A stretch of DNA of 33,822 nucleotides from Bigelowiella natans CCMP2755 (Eukaryota; Cercozoa; Chlorarachniophyceae): positions 2,501 through 36,322 of the forward strand of contig ADNK01001598.1 of assembly GCA_000320545.1 (NCBI GenBank). The letters run 5' to 3'. The position numbers and the translations under genes were made by a program. Shown piece after piece: positions 29,101-33,822 of this stretch. Positions within the stretch are counted from its first letter, which is position 1. Every line of letters begins with the position of its first letter. The notes under the pieces are model-generated. The model ran no database searches and was not told the DNA's origin. It saw nothing but the letters and a program-made list of their open reading frames with translations.

Positions 29101-31121
29101 TCCGTTATCTGTCGGATGGTCTTGCCGGGGTTCTTCTTCCGTATCTCGGAAGGTGTAGGTAGCTTGTTGTCCGCTAGGTCCATAAACTCTAACGCATTAA
29201 CGCTTGACTCAGAGGTCCACTCGTCAAGCCGTATCATGTTCTGGCTGATGGTCCTGCCTGACTTCTTTGGCAACTTAGCAAAGTATATCTTGTGATTGTA
29301 GAATGATATGATCCCCCCTAATTTTTCTAGGGCATCCTGTCCGAGGAGTAGTTCCATGGATAAAGTCATGGCTACTCGGGTCTTGATTTGGGTCTCCGCG
29401 TCGCTGCCAGGTATCTGTAGCTTTAGCATTAGCTCACCGACGGTCTTCATGGAAGAGCTTCCGTCTGCTTGAGCATATTTACGTTCTTTCTTAGTCACTT
29501 GATCCAATAGTCCTAACCTTCTTACTGTGCTTAGGCTTATGAAGGACTTCGGCATGCTGCCACTATCCCAAAGGGCAGGTAGTTTCTTGTAGTCTCCGTA
29601 GCTGTCTTTAACTTTAACCTTGGTCATAGCAACTTTGATAGTCCTGTTAGCGTCTTCGTCATTAATGTTGCATACTCCTAAGTTCTTTATGTCGTCTAGG
29701 GTCATGGGCTTGTCTTGGTCCTGCGTTGCTGGTACTGCTGTCTTCGTCGGCGCCTGCTTAAGGTGATCTAATATTCCGTTTATCTGCTGCTGTATAGCAT
29801 TGATACTGTTCTGCTTTTTGTTCTTATATTTATTGTTCTTCCCGTTGTTGCTGCCTTGCCATTTGCTGTTGTTATATCCTTGTCCTCTGCCTTTCTTTCT
29901 CTTTAACTTCTCGTAGTGTTCGTTGAGCTGCCTGATCGTCATCCTGGGTCGTCCTTCTTTCCTGTCTCTGCAGTCTTTAGCGGTGTGTTTCCCTTTACGT
30001 GAGCAGTATCCGCAACGTCGGTTACCTTCCCTGTCCTTGTACCAGTCTCGCTGCGGCTTAATAGCGTTAATGTTTCCTATGCCAGGTACCTTAGGGCTGG
30101 TAAACTTGCGGTCCTGCTCCTGCTCGCGTAGGGATATAGCCTGCACTGCTGCCTCCATCGTGGTGTAGCCTTTCTCCGTAACGTAAGTGGATTCCTTTAT
30201 CTTTAACTTGAACTCTTCAAACCTTGCCTGATCATCACCTGTGTTGTAATTAAAATCATGTAGTTCGTCGATCATATCCTGGAAGCGCGTGGCAAAGTCT
30301 CTAACAGGTTCTCTCTCATGCTGCATCATTGCTCTGTATTTTCTAATAGCCTGGGGTAGGGAGTTAGCATCCTGTTCATTTACAAAAGCCTTCATTATCG
30401 CCTCAACGTCTCGTAGCCCACTAACTGTAGTGTGTATTTTCTCCAGCTGCCTGATCCGGGTCCTGCCTGTCTCGTAAAGGTCCATGGCTTGCTTTATTAT
30501 AGCTAGCCATTTGAGCTTGTCGTTTTCGGTGGGGTTAGGGGTAAAGTCGCAGAGTATACTCCTAGCGTTCTTCCACCACCTCCTTGCCTCACCTCTTTTC
30601 CCGTTGTATTTCGTTATCATAACCGGTGCTGTTTTAACAGACATGAACTGGGTGTTCCGCTGTACCGGCTGCTGCTGCTTGACGGTGCTCTGGGTCGTCC
30701 CCCGCGAGGCGCCCAGACCCCCGTCGTTCCTAAACAAAGCTGCCCACTCTGGAGGTAAGTCTGCTTCGTAATCCATGATGTCCTGCATGATAGCTGCCCA
30801 AACATCATGTGTCTGATACTTGTATTCTATCGATACTTTCAGTTTGGCGTAGTTGCTCGCCCTGGGTCGCAAGGCTCGTAATGCCATTACGACCTTCTTG
30901 CTTTCGGCGGCCACGTCCTCGTCGTCCGCCTCGTAGAAGTTCTCCAGTGCCTCTGCTGCTGCATCTGCTTTCTTAATCCCGGGTGCTGGTCCCGGCGGTG
31001 CCTGTGGAGGTGTTCCTCCTCCTTCCTTAGCGTCCGTATCGCCCTTCCTTTCCTGTTTCTGCTCGTGCCCTTGCACGGCCTGCGAGCCAAAGTCCTGCTG
31101 TTCTTCTAGCTGCTGTGACAT
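26148..31121 (-). CDS. gag-pol polyprotein of a Ty3/gypsy-type retrotransposon, copy 2, intact
   Basis: A single 1,657-residue frame. Gag (~1-420) starts with a Gln/Pro-rich, acidic N-terminus and has zinc knuckle CGYCSRKGKHTAKDC near 370. Next is a Lys/Asn-rich linker, then aspartic protease (LWDSGS, ~518; LLLGQDAL), RT with FPYGLSISGDAFSS and catalytic YVDD near 890, RNase H (TDWSKLG ~1045, GEYKAM, TDHKPLLG), and integrase: zinc part HGPAHVGENH...CRCSSLK near 1235, catalytic D (~1304), D (~1375) and E (~1403). A C-terminal module with PFWGGVAKVTERKG may be the GPY/SH3-like part. Gag and Pol are fused without frameshift or stop. The start ATG lies 40 bp inside the 5' LTR edge. Confidence 0.96.
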   Translation of the reverse strand: MSQQLEEQQDFGSQAVQGHEQKQERKGDTDAKEGGGTPPQAPPGPAPGIKKADAAAEALENFYEADDEDVAAESKKVVMALRALRPRASNYAKLKVSIEYKYQTHDVWAAIMQDIMDYEADLPPEWAALFRNDGGLGASRGTTQSTVKQQQPVQRNTQFMSVKTAPVMITKYNGKRGEARRWWKNARSILCDFTPNPTENDKLKWLAIIKQAMDLYETGRTRIRQLEKIHTTVSGLRDVEAIMKAFVNEQDANSLPQAIRKYRAMMQHEREPVRDFATRFQDMIDELHDFNYNTGDDQARFEEFKLKIKESTYVTEKGYTTMEAAVQAISLREQEQDRKFTSPKVPGIGNINAIKPQRDWYKDREGNRRCGYCSRKGKHTAKDCRDRKEGRPRMTIRQLNEHYEKLKRKKGRGQGYNNSKWQGSNNGKNNKYKNKKQNSINAIQQQINGILDHLKQAPTKTAVPATQDQDKPMTLDDIKNLGVCNINDEDANRTIKVAMTKVKVKDSYGDYKKLPALWDSGSMPKSFISLSTVRRLGLLDQVTKKERKYAQADGSSSMKTVGELMLKLQIPGSDAETQIKTRVAMTLSMELLLGQDALEKLGGIISFYNHKIYFAKLPKKSGRTISQNMIRLDEWTSESSVNALEFMDLADNKLPTPSEIRKKNPGKTIRQITELLDKTPPADDWDIDKGKKYINKILNEKYSDITKPTTKPSSKLTPVKIELKEGYEECIINDPEHRRPEADWEKIEWQINEWAKEGKIEPSNSPWNVRHVLAKKPTYPFFRLAHNFIRHNRVIKRIQTPTPRIDDVIEHVIGYKYYSSLDKNESYMQTPIHKTSRPITAFSSRHRKWHFVVFPYGLSISGDAFSSQNYRAYTHDGMASVLWVFVFVYVDDDIICTNTVVAQIFLLENIFIRFAHFGFTIRLQKCTFLATRIKWCGYYLEQGRITPNPEKVAALQQAPKPKNAKELKSFLQTAAWILRRFSPTYARTAAAFTTAYRKENSVGLSFAKVWAKAGLDAHFDNLIKLCSNTLLNAKLDTTRPATLWTDWSKLGMAAVLTQDQQIIRVWGRACTAAEAKYSPTKGEYKAMTEAQRKLRYYLLSVPSFTLMTDHKPLLGINRKLEAPNDEYAAMRADTEEFRDKRTVVYAPGDKQLADYFSRLFEKKVPTQVTPMVNAITFEDGDFLPEPEELQHLQEHLDKYKHKHEVLSDRIYVYTNNVRRTYVPRRTRGALLFTAHGPAHVGENHITALLYHYYWPYKLKEIRTYLRGCRCSSLKAAGVATKESSKSRASKKIKARNFLDIVQIDVYKYDGYHYLTFVDVATGKCWVKKIIKVNVAKKNKGLYKQRLTNCYRTWESELQAIPDEVSINKIPKKLHVDNETSLLQLPHPNIDASPVYYAQSNSKVERLHRTLANLSRINSTTPDKIQGLVNDTFTSGGGIKDKEREEGDDNDDDTESEDEKVPYDGRVLKEGQYVRAKVNLRSRNKQDPFWGGVAKVTERKGRKQYYIYDGNRVTLRHISHLKNYDIGEKLLEDVKVNPTVWERAMPCLGPRPKFDVEYGNNKVRVNDDWRMKIVYLGYPGLRNMERVAMKIKDGKYQLLYLAVPDLPFEHWYKVLGDLDAEGWDGHEPKDEGEFWVSDKGDKVREESITWWLVKFRKR

Positions 31122-31141
31122 TGTTAGTCAAATCGTTTCCC

Positions 31142-31155
31142 GTGTGTGGAAGCCA
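31142..31155 (-). other. candidate primer binding site, copy 2
   Basis: TGGCTTCCACACAC on the minus strand, five bases from the LTR edge, identical to copy 1. The tRNA is not identified. Confidence 0.5.
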
Positions 31156-31160
31156 AAGGT

Positions 31161-31486
31161 TGTTGCGCGTAAGGTGTTCACAGGCCGAGGCGCTACGTGC
31201 ACAAGTAGGCAGGGGGGGGGAAAGGCACGTTTGCTTCCTTTTGAAGAGTTTTGTTTATTTTTATTAAAGATTATATTTTTGTTAAATCGTGCACTGCGTA
31301 ATCATTCGCGAAGCTTTCGCGAATGCCGCCGCACGTGGGGCAGCACACTTCCGGTGTGCTGCCATGAGTCCCGCCGGAACCCACGTGCCTATACTGTATT
31401 AATATCTACGTTATCTATATTCTATATCCGCGACAACCCCTTTGTTGTCGCACGTGACTTGTGCTCGCGTAGTAGTACGCACTACA
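31161..31486 (-). repeat. 5' LTR of retrotransposon copy 2
   Basis: 326 bp, identical to 25771-26096. It drives the element leftward. Confidence 0.93.
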
Positions 31487-31490
31487 TGGA
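31487..31490. repeat. 4-bp target site duplication, right side of copy 2
   Basis: TGGA matches 25767-25770. Confidence 0.9.
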
Positions 31491-32306
31491 GGTCTTCTCC
31501 TGAAATCATGAAAGGGGATTCTCTTCCCGCCCCTTGCCCAAAATCAAGGCACGATGCAAATGTGATGCTGTGGCTGACGATGCAAGTCAATGTGTGCACA
31601 AAAGTGAAAACCTCTGCATTTATATGAATGATCGACAGCAAGGATCAGCAGGACATGCACGCACAACAGACACAGCAGTGATGTGATCACACGCACATCG
31701 ATCACACGTGCACTTTCCGGATGTGCGTGTGCAAAGCACAAAACACGATCGACAGCCACCAGCTCCTGCGCTGAGCAGGAGTGCGAAAATCCAAATTTTA
31801 ATGGCAAAGCGATGATGTGAATGCGATGTGCAAACTGCATGTTTGAATTGCAACAAAGTGCAATTGTTGCCATGCGACTTTTTGTGGACACTTGCTGTTC
31901 TGATGCTTGCACATTGTCGTGCTGCGCATGTCGCCTAGGCGCAGTAATTGGATTGCATCAGTCCTCATTGCAGCATCTATACATCATGCGCGAGCATGTT
32001 TGACATGTGCGTGAGTTTCACAGCAACCCAGGATTTCAGTGGCGCGCATTGGAACCATGACAGAAGCTACAGCACTGCCAACAACGGCGGCTGTCAAAAT
32101 GCATTCCAAATTGCTTAGCCAATCATTAAACTTATTTTGCAGAAATCAATCAACGGCTTTAACAATAAAATAGCAGCACAGCCAGGTCGAATTGTAGGCA
32201 CATATTATTTATTAAATCAACATACAAATGTGTATCGCTTAAACCGATAGTTGCAATTAAATGCAACCTACGGGTTGAAAAACAATAGTTATTATCGCGG
32301 GTAAAT
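31491..32306. other. intergenic region / DAW1 3' flank
   Basis: No supported gene. Short frames here have no domain motifs or splice-supported neighbours. The part next to 32306 is AT-rich and should hold the DAW1 3' UTR. Confidence 0.5.
32208..32213 (-). terminator. candidate poly(A) signal for DAW1
   Basis: AATAAA on the minus strand lies about 95 bp past the predicted DAW1 stop codon, in AT-rich sequence. Confidence 0.45.
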
Positions 32307-33607
32307 CTATTTTCTTCTTGTTTTCTTAAATATTGTTTTAAGGAATTTTCCTTGCATGCGGATTAATTCTTCTCCTGATGAAATAGAACGACAATCAGAA
32401 AACTCCAAATTATAAGCAATTTTCAATAATTTTGTGGCTGCTACCTCATCTCGTGTCCAAATTCTGCATGTATTGTCTTTCGATCTGTACATTAACAGGT
32501 ACTCCACGTGAGTTATGGTGGGAGTCGAAACTCTCAAAACTAATTATAAAATTGAATTATGGAATAAGTGAAGTTTATGTTCTGCGTTGTAGCTGTAACA
32601 ATTGGGCGTGGGGCCAGCACGAAGAACAGCGGTGTATTCAATTAATTAGAAATAGAAATAGATATCGAATTTGTTAAATTTTGTGTACTAGCAATGTGCA
32701 ATCAGGGAGCATAAATAAATACCCGGTAATGATTGTGCTACCATCGTAGTTAAATGCACAACTAAAGATCTCATCAGTATGTCCCTGAAAAACTAGAATG
32801 AGATATCGACTCGACGGTAAACAACACGCAAATCTTCGCCATCATCAACTACCGTGAGGACATTGAGGCATTTTCCAGTTTCCACCTCCCACACACGAAC
32901 CTAACATTTAGAAATTCAACCATTCTCGTCCATTAGCATGCAAATTATGTTCTCATTTGTATTACCGTTTTGTCACTAGAAGCTGTGATCAGCAGTGTGC
33001 CTTGTGGATTGAACGATACTTTGGAGATTTCACCATCGTGACCCGCCAGACAATGCTATTATCACCAAATAGATCATATTAGTATTTATATCGAACATTG
33101 TTTGCTAAAACTGTAGAAGCTGGCAAGTATTTTGGCCATGTCCAGGTTTTTAAAAGGGATTTCTTCTTCTTTTTTTGCAATTTGTATGTCACCAAAAAAT
33201 GGGCCGAGTTTAAGCTTCGGCCATAAAAAACTGGATTAGGCAAAACCCAATCGGGAATTTCTGTGTCGGCTCTAAATTTTGAAAACTATTACCTTTTGCT
33301 GTCCTGTCATCGTCGAAAAGATCCGCGTTGTGCCGTCTGCGCTACCGGACGCAATTAAGGAGCCAGTCGAGTTGAAACACACGTCGAGGATTTCGTCCTC
33401 ATGCCCCTCTAGTGTATTCACGCACTTGCCTGGAATTGGACATGTTCTCATGGTCAATTCCACAAATTCAGCATATCGAAATTACGTATGTAGCATGTGA
33501 GTGCATCAGCTACCTGTCGGAACATCCCAGATCTTGACCGTGCTATCAATACTGCCCGACACCACCAGATCTCCAGCGAAATTGAATTGGGTTGATGATA
33601 TTTCGCC
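32307..33607 (-). CDS. DAW1: DAW1/WDR69-like WD40 dynein assembly factor, 3' part (5' end outside window)
   Basis: Six exons in reading order: 33607-33514, 33429-33293, 33055-32966, 32900-32853, 32784-32723 and 32484-32307, with agreeing phases and GT-AG introns of 65-238 bp. Together they encode about four WD40 repeats: [115 protein letters not shown]. These match the C-terminal repeats of DAW1 (outer row dynein assembly protein 16 in Chlamydomonas), a cytosolic factor that helps load outer-arm dynein into cilia. The gene continues past the right edge. After the usual end at NTCRIW this copy reads on for about 50 residues to FKKTRRK, either a lineage extension or an unrecognised intron (possible donor gtagca near 32442). 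Confidence 0.88.
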
Positions 33608-33638
33608 CTTTTATAAAACCAGTCAAATTTATACACAG

Positions 33639-33805
<167 letters not shown>

Positions 33806-33822
33806 CGCGAGCACGTGCATTC

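Larger units (their letters stand above)
25771..31486 (-). mobile_element. Ty3/gypsy-type LTR retrotransposon, copy 2 (full length)
   Basis: The element is 5,716 bp, minus strand, with two 326-bp LTRs that look identical, TG...CA ends and a TGGA target duplication. Polypurine tract, candidate primer binding site and one uninterrupted gag-pol frame are all present, so it looks potentially autonomous. Its LTR differs from that of copy 1 at six positions, while the internal regions are almost identical apart from the 297-bp gap in copy 1. Confidence 0.95.

Noticed and set aside
31544-31912. 122-residue minus-strand frame
   Set aside because: Cys/His-rich composition typical of translated non-coding DNA, no domain motif and no splice-linked exon.

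Overview
The window is nuclear DNA from a eukaryote, most likely a flagellated protist or alga. Genes are broken by short GT-AG introns (about 50-270 bp). Two Ty3/gypsy-type LTR retrotransposons are present. The right edge carries part of the conserved axonemal dynein assembly factor DAW1, which implies a motile cilium. The mix of REJ/polycystin-like and Pro/Thr-rich surface protein would suit a cryptophyte-like alga, but I cannot fix the taxon from sequence alone. Every transcription unit I can support lies on the minus strand.

Layout from left to right: (1) 139-1376, a four-exon gene with a C-terminal ADF/cofilin-homology domain. (2) 2427-7845, retrotransposon copy 1, with identical 326-bp LTRs, 4-bp target duplication GATT and one gag-pol frame; an exact in-frame 297-bp gap removes the reverse transcriptase catalytic core. 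(3) 8861-25312, one giant gene read right to left. (4) 25771-31486, retrotransposon copy 2, full length, target duplication TGGA, intact YVDD. (5) 32307 to beyond 33607, the 3' part of DAW1. The remaining DNA is intergenic with scattered microsatellites.

The giant gene is the main result. I could chain 33 exons with every junction phase agreeing. They predict about 4,190 residues: signal peptide, EGF-like module, five-bladed beta-propeller of glycosidase-like type cut into micro-exons, a stalk of about 420 pentapeptides (consensus x-G/S-P-T-T, very often C-G-P-T-T), a PKD/REJ/GAIN-like ectodomain with a degenerate GPS, a transmembrane helix, a long Arg/Gly-rich cytoplasmic stretch, three more polycystin-1-like transmembrane segments and an acidic/basic tail. 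It looks like a very long cell-surface receptor or adhesin. The stalk exons are mostly exact multiples of 15 nt with matching phase, so the stalk can change length by whole exons.

The two retrotransposons are recent insertions. Copy 2 sits about 460 bp upstream of the giant gene in the same orientation, so its 3' LTR points into that gene. Copy 1 could only move with reverse transcriptase supplied in trans, unless its deletion happened after insertion. All splice models here are reconstructed by eye from frame, phase and splice-site sequence; no transcript or database evidence was available.
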